In this document: positions 1-7,541 of the stretch, one piece after another
Layout: every line of letters begins with the position of its first letter
How positions within the stretch are numbered: position 1 is the first letter of the stretch
Assembly (NCBI GenBank): GCA_002325785.1
Contig: DCSU01000124.1
Coordinates: forward strand, 2,585 to 13,368
Reading direction: 5' to 3'
Length of the DNA: 10,784 nucleotides
From: Bacteroidales bacterium UBA1458
Lineage (GTDB): Bacteria > Bacteroidota > Bacteroidia > Bacteroidales > VadinHA17
Translations under genes and position numbers: made by a program
Notes under the pieces: generated by a model
Told to the model about the DNA's origin: nothing
What the model saw: the letters and a program-made list of their open reading frames with translations, nothing else
The model's database searches: none

Positions 1-150
1 ACAATTGATACCTTCAGGTTCAATATCCTGCTTGTGCTTTCTACATTAGTGCTACTTTACATAATGTTGTATACTGAAACCCTCAGACGGTTCGTTTTAT
101 ACATTGAAAACCTGCGGTTCGAAAAAAAGAGGCCGGTAAACCAGAAATGA
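1..150 (+). CDS. C-terminal end of a membrane protein (partial, 5' end outside window)
   Basis: Frame 1 is open from the first base to a TGA at 148-150 and encodes 49 residues. They comprise one hydrophobic helix (about residues 8-24, rich in Leu, Val, Ile and Tyr), then a charged tail rich in Arg, Lys and Glu (ending KKRPVNQK). This looks like the last transmembrane segment and cytoplasmic tail of a polytopic membrane protein. The stop overlaps the ATG of the next gene as ATGA (147-150), the same junction style as in the operon on the other strand, which supports it as a real gene end. The 'NxLLV...LLYxxLY' pattern faintly recalls the end of large Bacteroidetes ABC-type permeases, but that is only an impression. 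The function cannot be assigned from this fragment. Confidence 0.6.
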   Translation, partial: TIDTFRFNILLVLSTLVLLYIMLYTETLRRFVLYIENLRFEKKRPVNQK

Positions 151-1106
151 CCATTTTTCATACATTTGCATATAAACAAAAACGCCTGATGACAGGAACA
201 ATTTCAAAGCTGGTCACTGTGATCCTGCTCATGTCTGTTTGTGCATGCGGTGATAACAGCGCCAGGCAGGGAGGTCTCAGCTTCCCTGTAGCCGATTCTG
301 TGCCGGCAGGGGAGGCTGTGAAACTTAGTGACGAAGCCGTTGCCGACATCGTGCAGAACATCGCCTCTCCGGTAGAGATTGCCGCAATACTTCAGAGTAT
401 GGAGGTGCCGTTCTCGGCAGAGTACCTGGCTCCCACCCAGGGAGCTGACAGGCTCACCACCAACTTTCAGAAGGCAGTGATGCTGGGAATTTACGGAGCC
501 GATCTCGGTTACCTCAACATGTATGAGAAAACCGGAAACTCCGTTGATGTACTCTCTACTATTAAGCGACTGGCAGACGGACTGCGTGTTGGTCAGTACT
601 TTGATTTCGAGACGCTGAAGAGATTGTCCGTCAGCAAGTCGAACCTTGACTCTCTGCTCTTTATTTCTGTTAACTCATACAACCAGATAGACGAATACCT
701 GAGGGATAACAACCGGGGCTCCATCTCCGCGCTGATGATAGCAGGTGTATGGATTGAAGGTCAATACCTGGCATCACAGGTTGCACTGGGCAATCATGAT
801 GAAGTATTAAGGGACCGCATTGGTGAACAGAAGATCATACTGGGGGACCTGCTGATGCTCCTTCGCCCATACCGGGAGAGCAGCGCTGAATATACCTCGC
901 TCTATAACATGATGGAGACCATAGCCGGCACATACCGTGACGTTCGCATAACCTACAGGCTGGGGGAACCTGAAACGGTTGAGCAGGACGGACGGCTGGT
1001 AATGGTACAGCATGAGGAGAGCATTGTGGAGATGAGTGATGACCAGCTGGCAGAGATAGCTGCTATCTCAAAAGATGTGAGAACCAAATTAATATATGGC
1101 AAATAA
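147..1106 (+). CDS. Putative lipoprotein of unknown function
   Basis: A 319-residue protein I do not recognise as a named family. The N-terminus has a basic stretch (K10, K12, R13), a hydrophobic core (about 22-30) and a lipobox V31-C32-A33-C34, so it is probably a lipoprotein anchored at Cys34. The residues after the cysteine (GDNS) lack a strong acidic surface-export signal of the Bacteroidetes type, so a periplasm-facing location is more likely, by inference. The mature part appears largely alpha-helical, with conspicuous stretches such as AVMLGIYGADLGYLNMYE and ALMIAGVWIEGQYLAS; no catalytic motif is visible. The start is ambiguous. ATG 147 gives an ATGA overlap with the upstream gene, while ATG 189 (residue 15) gives a more usual 20-residue lipoprotein signal. 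It is followed at once by a secreted protein gene, suggesting a joint envelope role. Confidence 0.8.
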   Translation: MTIFHTFAYKQKRLMTGTISKLVTVILLMSVCACGDNSARQGGLSFPVADSVPAGEAVKLSDEAVADIVQNIASPVEIAAILQSMEVPFSAEYLAPTQGADRLTTNFQKAVMLGIYGADLGYLNMYEKTGNSVDVLSTIKRLADGLRVGQYFDFETLKRLSVSKSNLDSLLFISVNSYNQIDEYLRDNNRGSISALMIAGVWIEGQYLASQVALGNHDEVLRDRIGEQKIILGDLLMLLRPYRESSAEYTSLYNMMETIAGTYRDVRITYRLGEPETVEQDGRLVMVQHEESIVEMSDDQLAEIAAISKDVRTKLIYGK

Positions 1107-1107
1107 A

Positions 1108-1548
1108 ATGAAAAGCCGGTTCGTCATCATATCCATCGCCCTGCTCCTTCTGCCTTCAATGATGCAGGGTCAGCCTGCAACTGACGATCTTGTAAGCAGT
1201 TGCGTCCTCACTGCCGGAGACAATACCACTTACCTGAAAGACTTCAGGGTACAGCTTCCGGCGGCAGCCGCCAATGCGGCAACACCGGTTTACAAGGCCA
1301 ACATGTACCTGATGAAAAATATGAAATACAGGTTCTCTGTATGTGATGCTCCCGGTTCAAAAGGAGAACTTACAATCACCATCTATGATCAGGGCAAGCA
1401 ACTCATCTCCTCATTCAATAAATCGACAGGCAAAAAGTACGGCTCCATTGACTTTATCTGCAACAAAACAGGGCTGTACACACTCTGGTATGATTTCATG
1501 AACGGGGAGCAGGGCTCCGGAGTGGGAGTCGTTTGCATGATCAAATGA
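1108..1548 (+). CDS. Small secreted protein of unknown function, four cysteines
   Basis: A 146-residue protein counted from ATG 1108, which lies one base after the stop of the lipoprotein gene. An in-frame ATG at 1096 would add four residues and overlap that gene by 11 bases. The N-terminus is a classic signal peptide: MKSR, a hydrophobic run, then probable cleavage in MMQG|QPATDD (after about residue 21). The mature chain looks like a beta-rich single domain with alternating hydrophobic strands (for example YRFSVCD, ELTITIYDQG, TGLYTLWYDF). Cysteines at 32, 79, 118 and 143 could form two disulfides in the periplasm or outside the cell. The strand pattern resembles PPC-like (bacterial pre-peptidase C-terminal) beta-sandwiches, but I cannot assign a family. 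It is probably co-transcribed with the lipoprotein. Confidence 0.75.
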   Translation: MKSRFVIISIALLLLPSMMQGQPATDDLVSSCVLTAGDNTTYLKDFRVQLPAAAANAATPVYKANMYLMKNMKYRFSVCDAPGSKGELTITIYDQGKQLISSFNKSTGKKYGSIDFICNKTGLYTLWYDFMNGEQGSGVGVVCMIK

Positions 1549-1551
1549 TCA
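1538..1551. repeat. Paired TGATCA repeat at the convergent gene ends
   Basis: TGATCA occurs twice with a 2-base spacer (1538-1543 and 1546-1551), straddling the plus-strand stop codon TGA at 1546-1548 and ending just before the minus-strand stop at 1552-1554. Each copy is itself palindromic, so the block is a symmetric element. It is AT-rich with no T-run, so it does not look like a standard intrinsic terminator. It could be chance, or part of how two converging transcripts end. Confidence 0.3.
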
Positions 1552-2535
1552 TCAGGGCCACATCCGCGATACAACAAGCATTATCACCATCAGCCATAAA
1601 AGGATCTCCGCTGTCACCAGACGCCGGACGAAAGCATAGTAACCGGCTATAATGAACGCTACCGGTATTGCCAGAACAGCGTACATCTCTACGGTAACAG
1701 CCGGCACAAAAAGATAGGCAGCTACTGATAAAACTATCATCCACAGGAAGAGCTCAAAGGTCTTGCGTGACCTGATCTTGTATGTCGGCATCTCCCTTAC
1801 CAGCGAGAACAGAGCAGGCAGCATATTGAGTCCTGTTACCACCAGAAGTATAACCAGGGTCCGGCCCCAGTTGAAAGAAGTAATAGGGTCAAAGAGATTG
1901 TGACTGATTGTTCCGGTAAGATCTGCCAGGTTCCCGCCAGTCACATACCAGACAGCATAAAACACTATCCACGGCAGCATGCCTCCGACAAGAGCCACTG
2001 TTATCTCACGCAGGTCAGGACTCCGGAGTATCAGAACACCGATGATGACAAGGATGATAAACCAGACTGCTCCCGCATAGAACAATCCGGCGGTGGATAT
2101 GAGCAGGGCAGCATCGAAAAAATTGAATGTCATGCCGTTTACACGGTATGCCGAGACCATCCTCCATATGCCGACCAGGATGAGCAGAGCGGCCGGAAGG
2201 GCCGGATTAAGCACCATCTCTCCGGGAAAGAGAGCATATAGAAGTATGTATAAAAGAGCCGGGAGATAGGTCCTTCTCGGAATGAAAAAGATCGCCGTGT
2301 TGAACCTCACCATTACTATTGCCACCGTCAGCATAAGGACGAAGGAGAGAATGACTGCCAGTAACGGCGAGCCTTCCAGTGCCTTCATGATCAGTCCCCA
2401 TAATGGCATCGGGTCACCTACGGAGGAATCCGCCAGCGGAGGGGGTGAAATGAAATACTGACCCCAGAGCGCCAGGGCTGCCAGTGACAGCAGCAACACC
2501 GGACCTATGCCTGATCCCCTGAAAAATTTTATCAT
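1552..2535 (-). CDS. Polytopic membrane protein, DUF6427-like
   Basis: A 327-residue, very hydrophobic protein with roughly ten transmembrane segments (about residues 10-30, 56-77, 90-104, 110-130, 139-170 as a pair, 180-200, 225-245, 262-280, 282-302, 308-325). It starts MIKFF and has an RRTYLPALLY motif (87-96) at the start of a helix, an NPALPAALLIL helix (110-120) and an R171-x-x-x-L-R-E cytoplasmic loop. This fits my memory of the Bacteroidetes-restricted DUF6427 family, sometimes mislabelled as beta-carotene monooxygenase. The molecular function of that family is not known to me, and no catalytic residues stand out. Its ATG overlaps the purD stop as ATGA (2532-2535), so the two are probably translationally coupled. 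It is the last gene of the minus-strand operon. The family call is from memory of the pattern and is moderate. Confidence 0.75.
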   Translation of the reverse strand: MIKFFRGSGIGPVLLLSLAALALWGQYFISPPPLADSSVGDPMPLWGLIMKALEGSPLLAVILSFVLMLTVAIVMVRFNTAIFFIPRRTYLPALLYILLYALFPGEMVLNPALPAALLILVGIWRMVSAYRVNGMTFNFFDAALLISTAGLFYAGAVWFIILVIIGVLILRSPDLREITVALVGGMLPWIVFYAVWYVTGGNLADLTGTISHNLFDPITSFNWGRTLVILLVVTGLNMLPALFSLVREMPTYKIRSRKTFELFLWMIVLSVAAYLFVPAVTVEMYAVLAIPVAFIIAGYYAFVRRLVTAEILLWLMVIMLVVSRMWP

Positions 2536-3815
2536 TGCATTACGGCTTTCAGGTCAAACCCAATATCTTTCCTGTAATTCATCCCTTCAAAGTATATCCC
2601 GGAGATACTCCTGTAACTTCTGTCAAGGGCCTCCTGGATTGTTGCCCCGCGTGAGGTTACAGCAAGGACCCTCCCTCCGGATGTCACCATCCGGCCATCG
2701 ATAACCTTTGTCCCAGCATGAAAGACAATACTCTCTGTCACACTCTCCGTACCTCCTATCGGCGCTCCCTTCCCGTAACTGTCAGGGTAACCTCCAGCCA
2801 CCATCATCACCGTCACCGCCGTGGCTGAGTCTGTAACCAGATTGCGGCTGGCCAGATCGCGGCTGGCAACGCCTTCAAGAAGATCATAAAGGTCACTCTC
2901 AATACGGGGCAGGATCACCTCGCTCTCAGGATCGCCCAGACGGGCGTTATACTCGATCACAAAGGGATCGCCACCAACATTCATGAGACCGAAGAATATG
3001 AAGCCCCTGTAGTCGGTACCCTCTGCCCTGAGCCCATCAACCGTCGGTCTGATAATCCTATCCTCAACTTTCGCCATGAAGGCGGGTGTGGCAAAAGGCA
3101 CAGGTGAGACTGCTCCCATCCCTCCGGTATTCTTTCCGGTATCGCCTTCCCCAATCCGTTTGTAGTCTTTGGCTTCCGGGAGAACCTTGTATGATATGCC
3201 GTCAGTTAATATAAAAGCGGACATCTCTATTCCCTTCAGGTACTGCTCTATCACCACCCTGCTTCCGGCAGCCCCGAACCGGCCGTCAAGAATCGCTCTC
3301 AGTTCGGCCAGTGCCTCGTCAAAGTCGTTAATGATCAACACCCCCTTCCCGGCAGCCAGTCCATCGGCCTTCAGCACATAAGGCGGGGTGAGAGAGCCCA
3401 TAAACCGTGCTGCCTCATCAAGGTTGGCAGATGTAAAAGTCTCGTATGCAGCCGTAGGTATTCCGTGCCGCTTCATGAATCCCTTGGCATAGTCCTTGCT
3501 TCCCTCGAGCATGGCGCCGATGCGCCGGGGGCCTATCACCGCAACCGACGACATGACCGGATCATCTTCGAGGAAATCTGCAATACCCTCCGCCAGCGGC
3601 ACCTCGGGCCCAACCACAACCATGCCGATATTATAGGTCAGGACGGCTGACCTGACAGCCTCAAAATCAAGCGGATCAACCGGCAGGTTAACTGCCAGGG
3701 AAGCGGTACCGGGGTTTCCTGGTGCAACATATAGCCTGAGCGGCCTGCTGCTCTGCGCCAGCTTCCAGGTGATGGCATGCTCACGTCCCCCCGACCCCAG
3801 TATTAGTATATTCAT
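2532..3815 (-). CDS. purD: Phosphoribosylamine--glycine ligase (GAR synthetase)
   Basis: A 427-residue ATP-grasp enzyme of de novo purine synthesis. It joins 5-phosphoribosylamine and glycine using ATP to give glycinamide ribonucleotide in the cytosol. Landmarks in order are the N-terminal GSGGREHA (7-14), VGPEVPLAEGI (68-78), the ATP-grasp lysine loop KADGLAAGKG (149-158), EAKDYKRIGEGDTGKNTGGMGA (214-235), the metal and ATP-binding EYNARLGDPE (288-297), and the C-terminal domain beginning near ATAVTVMMVAGGYP. Length and both ends match a full-length single-domain PurD, not fused to other pur genes. It starts at ATG 3815, 49 bases downstream of the deacetylase gene, with its own promoter-like octamer in that gap. 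It overlaps the following membrane protein gene by 4 bases. A 15-base tandem repeat in the coding sequence gives an ASRDLASRN stretch. Confidence 0.97.
   Translation of the reverse strand: MNILILGSGGREHAITWKLAQSSRPLRLYVAPGNPGTASLAVNLPVDPLDFEAVRSAVLTYNIGMVVVGPEVPLAEGIADFLEDDPVMSSVAVIGPRRIGAMLEGSKDYAKGFMKRHGIPTAAYETFTSANLDEAARFMGSLTPPYVLKADGLAAGKGVLIINDFDEALAELRAILDGRFGAAGSRVVIEQYLKGIEMSAFILTDGISYKVLPEAKDYKRIGEGDTGKNTGGMGAVSPVPFATPAFMAKVEDRIIRPTVDGLRAEGTDYRGFIFFGLMNVGGDPFVIEYNARLGDPESEVILPRIESDLYDLLEGVASRDLASRNLVTDSATAVTVMMVAGGYPDSYGKGAPIGGTESVTESIVFHAGTKVIDGRMVTSGGRVLAVTSRGATIQEALDRSYRSISGIYFEGMNYRKDIGFDLKAVMQ
2840..2869. repeat. 15-base tandem repeat inside purD
   Basis: Two adjacent 15-base units (2840-2854 and 2855-2869) share 13 of 15 bases around the core GCGGCTGGC. 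In the minus-strand reading frame they encode the repeated residues SRDLA and SRNLV (about 318-327), at the start of the PurD C-terminal part. The reading frame is kept. It may be a small in-frame duplication or a chance similarity in a variable loop. Confidence 0.4.
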
Positions 3816-3837
3816 CTTTTAAAGTTCTTTCCCTTTT

Positions 3838-3845
3838 CAAAAATA
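3838..3845 (-). promoter_or_regulatory. Candidate Bacteroidetes -7 box for purD
   Basis: On the minus strand the 49-base gap between the deacetylase and purD genes contains TATTTTTG, an exact match to the Bacteroidetes TAnnTTTG -7 element and identical to the octamer upstream of rplM. It ends 22 bases before the purD ATG, so transcription would start about 15-18 bases before the codon. I see no convincing TTTG/TTG -33 element at the usual spacing of about 19-21 bases, which limits confidence. If real, it lets purD and the downstream membrane protein be expressed independently of the upstream glycan genes. Confidence 0.45.
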
Positions 3846-3864
3846 GCATTTAGGCTTAAATAAC

Positions 3865-4491
3865 TCAGCCGCGAAGCGAATATTCATCAACGGAACCGAA
3901 AGAATATCCATCCCTGAGCGCCTCGTTAATGAACCTGTCGAGGTAAACAACAGCACTGCTTGTGGCTGTATCATGCAGGACAATCACAGATCCGGGCCTC
4001 ATTCTCTGTGCCAGAATGCCATACGAAGTATCGGGCGTCAGTTTCAAGTCAAAGTCATAGGGCATCAGATCCCAGAATACGATCTGCATGCTCCTCTCCA
4101 GGATCCTGTACTGTCTCAATCTCAGCCTGCCGTAGGGAGGCCTGAAGAGGTTGCTGCAGGTGATGTCTCTCCCCCTGAGAATGTCTGAACAGTATGCTCT
4201 GACGGGCGTCTTCAGCCCGTTGAGGTGACTGAAGCCATGGTTGCCAATGGTATGACCCTCTGACGCCACACGGGCAAAAAGCCCCGGCGAGGCAAGCACC
4301 TTGCTTCCGGTGCAGAAGAATGTGGCATGGACATCATATTTCTGCAGTATATCGAGGATCTGTGGAGTGGAGAGAGGGTCAGGCCCGTCATCAAAGGTGA
4401 GATAAAGCCTCCTGCCCATACCATTTATCCTGTATACGGCTTCGGGGTAAATTACTCCCGCCGGTAACGGTCTGCCAAAATTCCTTATCAT
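3865..4491 (-). CDS. Polysaccharide deacetylase (NodB homology domain, CE4 type)
   Basis: A 208-residue protein consisting almost entirely of one NodB domain. CE4 enzymes are metal-dependent and remove N- or O-acetyl groups from chitin-like glycans, peptidoglycan or exopolysaccharides. All five motifs can be traced: LTFDDGPDP (31-39, catalytic base D34 and metal ligand D35), NHGFSH (84-89, metal ligands H85 and H89), RPPYGR (117-122), the WDLMPYD stretch (140-146), and VLHD (171-174, catalytic H173). No signal peptide or membrane helix is visible at the N-terminus, so it may act in the cytoplasm on lipid-linked precursors or be held through partners; this is unresolved. Its ATG overlaps the stop of the DUF2723 glycosyltransferase gene as ATGA (4488-4491), linking it to glycan work. 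The substrate cannot be read from the sequence. Confidence 0.93.
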   Translation of the reverse strand: MIRNFGRPLPAGVIYPEAVYRINGMGRRLYLTFDDGPDPLSTPQILDILQKYDVHATFFCTGSKVLASPGLFARVASEGHTIGNHGFSHLNGLKTPVRAYCSDILRGRDITCSNLFRPPYGRLRLRQYRILERSMQIVFWDLMPYDFDLKLTPDTSYGILAQRMRPGSVIVLHDTATSSAVVYLDRFINEALRDGYSFGSVDEYSLRG

Positions 4492-7400
4492 CTCATAGGA
4501 ACCTCTCCGTAGTACCTGTTGAGCTCCTCAGAAGTCCTTCTCTCCAGCTCAGGCATGGCGAACCTGCCTGCAAGCCGGTATACATCAAGCAGGGCCTGCA
4601 GAGATATTGAAGCAGTAAAGTCAAGGCCATAGGTTTTATCATCAGGCAGGGCGGAGATAAAGGTAAGCGATGCAAGCGCATTGTCGACAATGGCAGTAAG
4701 CAGTTTTTCTGAGTCCTCCTTCCGTCCGGCCATTGCGAGGGCCTCACCCAGGTCACAGCTGAAATAATCATACGGCATCTTTTCAGGGGGAACAATATTG
4801 AGACCCTTTTCCGCAGCAGCTATTGCCCTGACAGTATCTCCCTCAAGAACAAGTGCTCTTGAGAGTCTTGCAAACTGGCGCCGGAAGACATCGATCATCC
4901 TGCGGTTGTTCTCGTCGAGGTAGACATGCTCCTCTCCGGCATTACCCCATTTGAAACGGTTCATCATATTCTCATACATCTCCCTGGTGTCTACCATCCC
5001 GGTTTCCCCGCCATCAGGGGCATCAATTTTTATCGGACTGACCCGGTAAGCCATACCTTCCAGGAGGAAGAAATTCTCCAGCCCGATGTAGTTGGAGGCA
5101 GGTACGGTAACCGCATAATATAACGGCCGCTCCCAGTTGTTTCCTGCCATTACATCCATCACTGCAAGATCATCCTTTATAGCCATGGTTCCTTTGAACT
5201 TCCAGATCATCGGCTTAAGAATACGGTCAGCATGGTATGGCCTCACGGCACCTGTGGCAATCACATGACTGGAGTCAACATCAACAATGAACTCCCTTAC
5301 GGGGATGAAATTGAAAAAGTCGCCTCTTCCTGACAGATCAACCTTGGCCTTGGGATCATCAGAACCGGCAAACTCCATCACCTTTGCAATGGGAGTAGGC
5401 TCTTTAATGAGATCCTCAACAGGCAGCTGCACGCGTACTCCCTCAGCATATTTCTCGCTGGGAAGAGTAAAAGGCAGGGGATCGGATTCGAAAGCCTTAC
5501 GGCTCATGGTCTCAATATAGAACCCGCTCTGCAGGTAACTCAGGTTGGCAACACGCACATCAGTGCGATATCCTTCAACATCCTGTATGTACCACAGGGG
5601 AAATGAATCATTGTCGCCGTACGTAAGTAAAATAGCGTTCTCATCACATGAGGCAAGATAGTTAGCCGCAATATCACGGGCGGTGTACCTGTCAGACCGG
5701 TCATGATCATCATAATTGCGAAGGAGAAGCAGGAGAGGCAGGGCTGCCATCAGTGCCACAGCCGGTAGTACCGCTGCAGGATACTCCTTCATAAATTTCC
5801 TGAAGAGGTCATATAGAAGCATTACTCCCATGCCTGTCCATATGGCAAAAGCATAGAATGAACCAGCATAAGCGTAGTCTCTTTCCCTCGGCTGGCTGGG
5901 ATTCTGATTAAGATAAGTAACAATAGCCAGGCCGGTCATCAGGAAGAGCAGGATTACAAGCGAGAGCCCCCTGCGGTCACGGCCAAGCTGCCAGAAGATT
6001 CCCGCCAGGCCTGCCAGCAGGGGCAGAAGATAGTAGGGATTGCGTGCAGGACTGTTGCGGTTCTCGGCAGGAAGTTTCGACTGGTCACCAAGGCGCCAGT
6101 TGTCATAGAAGGGTATTCCCGAGATCCAGTTGCCGTCCATGACGTTGCCGTTGCCCTGGACATCATTCTGACGCCCTGCAAAGTTCCACATGAAGTACCG
6201 CCCATACATCACTCCTACCTGGTATCTGAAGAAAAAGCGCAGGTTCTCACCAAAGGTGGGAAGAGTGACCTGCTCACTTTCTCCGCCTGACCTGACAGTG
6301 ATCTTCCTTCCGGTGACCTTTCCCCAGTATTCATACTGCCTGATATGCTCAGGATCACTGCTGTACATTCTGGGGAAGAGCGTCATGAACCGTTTGTCAT
6401 ATTCGTAATCATTCAGGTAGTAAGGCTCGTATTTCCCCTCTTTCTTGTTGTAACCGCCTATCTTGTTTTTGACGCCGGTAACCGGTGCCGAGTAATAGTG
6501 TCCGTAGACCAGGGGAGCACGGCCGTACTGGGTACGGTTTATGTAATAGATGAATGAGAAGACGTCTGACGGATCATTCTGATTCATTGGAGGATGAGCA
6601 TTGGCCCTGATAATAATGAGGGCGAAGGAGGAGTATCCAAGCATAAGCACCGCCACAACCGTCATCACGTAGTTGAGGATGACCTTGTCACGTTTCAGGG
6701 AATACCATATACCAAATATTATGAGGCCCACTAACAGGACCAGGTAGATGTAGAGGCCGGTATTGTAAGGCATACCCAGCGTATTCACAAAGAAAAGTTC
6801 AAACCAGCCGGCCACCTTGGGAACTCCAGGGATGAAGACAAAGTTAAGGACCCCGAGCAGCAGGAAACTAATTATTACAGCCCAGGTTACTCCCCTTCCC
6901 GTCACCTTGTATTTCCTGAAGTACCAGAGCAGAACAATCACAGGCAGGGTCAGCAGGTTCAACAGGTGAACCCCAATGGAGAGGCCCATTAGATAGGCAA
7001 TAAGTATTATCCACCTGTTGGCGTGGGGGTCATCTGCCTCATCATACCAACGGAGTATGGCCCAGAAGACCGCGGCGGTGAAGAGGGAGCTGGTGGCATA
7101 GACCTCTCCCTCAACAGCAGAGAACCAGAAGGTGTCGGAAAAGGCATAGGTCAGGGCTCCGATGACCCCGGAGGCAAGTATGGCTACTGCCTTGCCACCT
7201 TTGACAGTCATATCGTCACCGGTAGCAAGACGGATGAGCCTGGTCACTGTCCAGAAAAGAAACAGGATGGTAAAGGCACTGGCAAAAGCGGAGAGGATGT
7301 TTACCATCATGGCCACTTTTGATGTGTCGCCACCAGCAAACAGTGTAAAGAAGCGACCCAGAAGCATGAAGAAGGGAGCACCCGGAGGGTGACCCACCTC

Positions 7401-7541
7401 AAGTCGGTAGGAACAGAGGATGAACTCACCACAGTCCCAGAAGCTGACCGTCGGTTCAATTGTCAGGAGGTACACCAGGAGAGAGATGGCAAAGACCGCC
7501 CATCCTGTAATGTTGTTCCACAACCGGAATCCTTTTATCAT
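4488..7541 (-). CDS. DUF2723 (GT117, TMEM260-like) membrane glycosyltransferase with C-terminal soluble region
   Basis: A 1017-residue protein with an N-terminal multi-pass GT-C-like domain (about 1-580) and a large soluble C-terminal part ending in helical, TPR-like sequence (about 850-1000). Family landmarks are the first-loop motif TVSFWDCGEF (31-40, with acidic D36/E39 placed like the catalytic acid of GT-C enzymes), HPPGAPFF (51-58), the FWFSAVEGEVYAT loop (about 138-150), a HLLNLLTLPVI helix, NAHPPMNQNDPSDVFSF (about 314-330) and YGDNDSFPLWYIQ in the soluble part. DUF2723 is the domain of human TMEM260, a protein O-mannosyltransferase (CAZy GT117). Bacterial members are therefore plausibly lipid-sugar-dependent protein glycosyltransferases acting on the periplasmic side, though donor and acceptor are unknown here. 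A GTG at 7580 would add 13 residues. I prefer ATG 7541 because it gives an ATGA overlap with the preceding glycosylase gene and starts just before the first membrane helix. Confidence 0.93.
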   Translation of the reverse strand: MIKGFRLWNNITGWAVFAISLLVYLLTIEPTVSFWDCGEFILCSYRLEVGHPPGAPFFMLLGRFFTLFAGGDTSKVAMMVNILSAFASAFTILFLFWTVTRLIRLATGDDMTVKGGKAVAILASGVIGALTYAFSDTFWFSAVEGEVYATSSLFTAAVFWAILRWYDEADDPHANRWIILIAYLMGLSIGVHLLNLLTLPVIVLLWYFRKYKVTGRGVTWAVIISFLLLGVLNFVFIPGVPKVAGWFELFFVNTLGMPYNTGLYIYLVLLVGLIIFGIWYSLKRDKVILNYVMTVVAVLMLGYSSFALIIIRANAHPPMNQNDPSDVFSFIYYINRTQYGRAPLVYGHYYSAPVTGVKNKIGGYNKKEGKYEPYYLNDYEYDKRFMTLFPRMYSSDPEHIRQYEYWGKVTGRKITVRSGGESEQVTLPTFGENLRFFFRYQVGVMYGRYFMWNFAGRQNDVQGNGNVMDGNWISGIPFYDNWRLGDQSKLPAENRNSPARNPYYLLPLLAGLAGIFWQLGRDRRGLSLVILLFLMTGLAIVTYLNQNPSQPRERDYAYAGSFYAFAIWTGMGVMLLYDLFRKFMKEYPAAVLPAVALMAALPLLLLLRNYDDHDRSDRYTARDIAANYLASCDENAILLTYGDNDSFPLWYIQDVEGYRTDVRVANLSYLQSGFYIETMSRKAFESDPLPFTLPSEKYAEGVRVQLPVEDLIKEPTPIAKVMEFAGSDDPKAKVDLSGRGDFFNFIPVREFIVDVDSSHVIATGAVRPYHADRILKPMIWKFKGTMAIKDDLAVMDVMAGNNWERPLYYAVTVPASNYIGLENFFLLEGMAYRVSPIKIDAPDGGETGMVDTREMYENMMNRFKWGNAGEEHVYLDENNRRMIDVFRRQFARLSRALVLEGDTVRAIAAAEKGLNIVPPEKMPYDYFSCDLGEALAMAGRKEDSEKLLTAIVDNALASLTFISALPDDKTYGLDFTASISLQALLDVYRLAGRFAMPELERRTSEELNRYYGEVPMR

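Noticed and set aside
1900..2241. 113-codon plus-strand frame opposite the DUF6427-like gene
   Set aside because: It is antisense to an overlapping membrane protein gene; the translation is low-complexity polar sequence with no domain signal.
7023..7322. 99-codon plus-strand frame opposite the DUF2723 gene
   Set aside because: Gly/Asp/Glu-rich translation is the expected complement of hydrophobic membrane-helix codons on the other strand.
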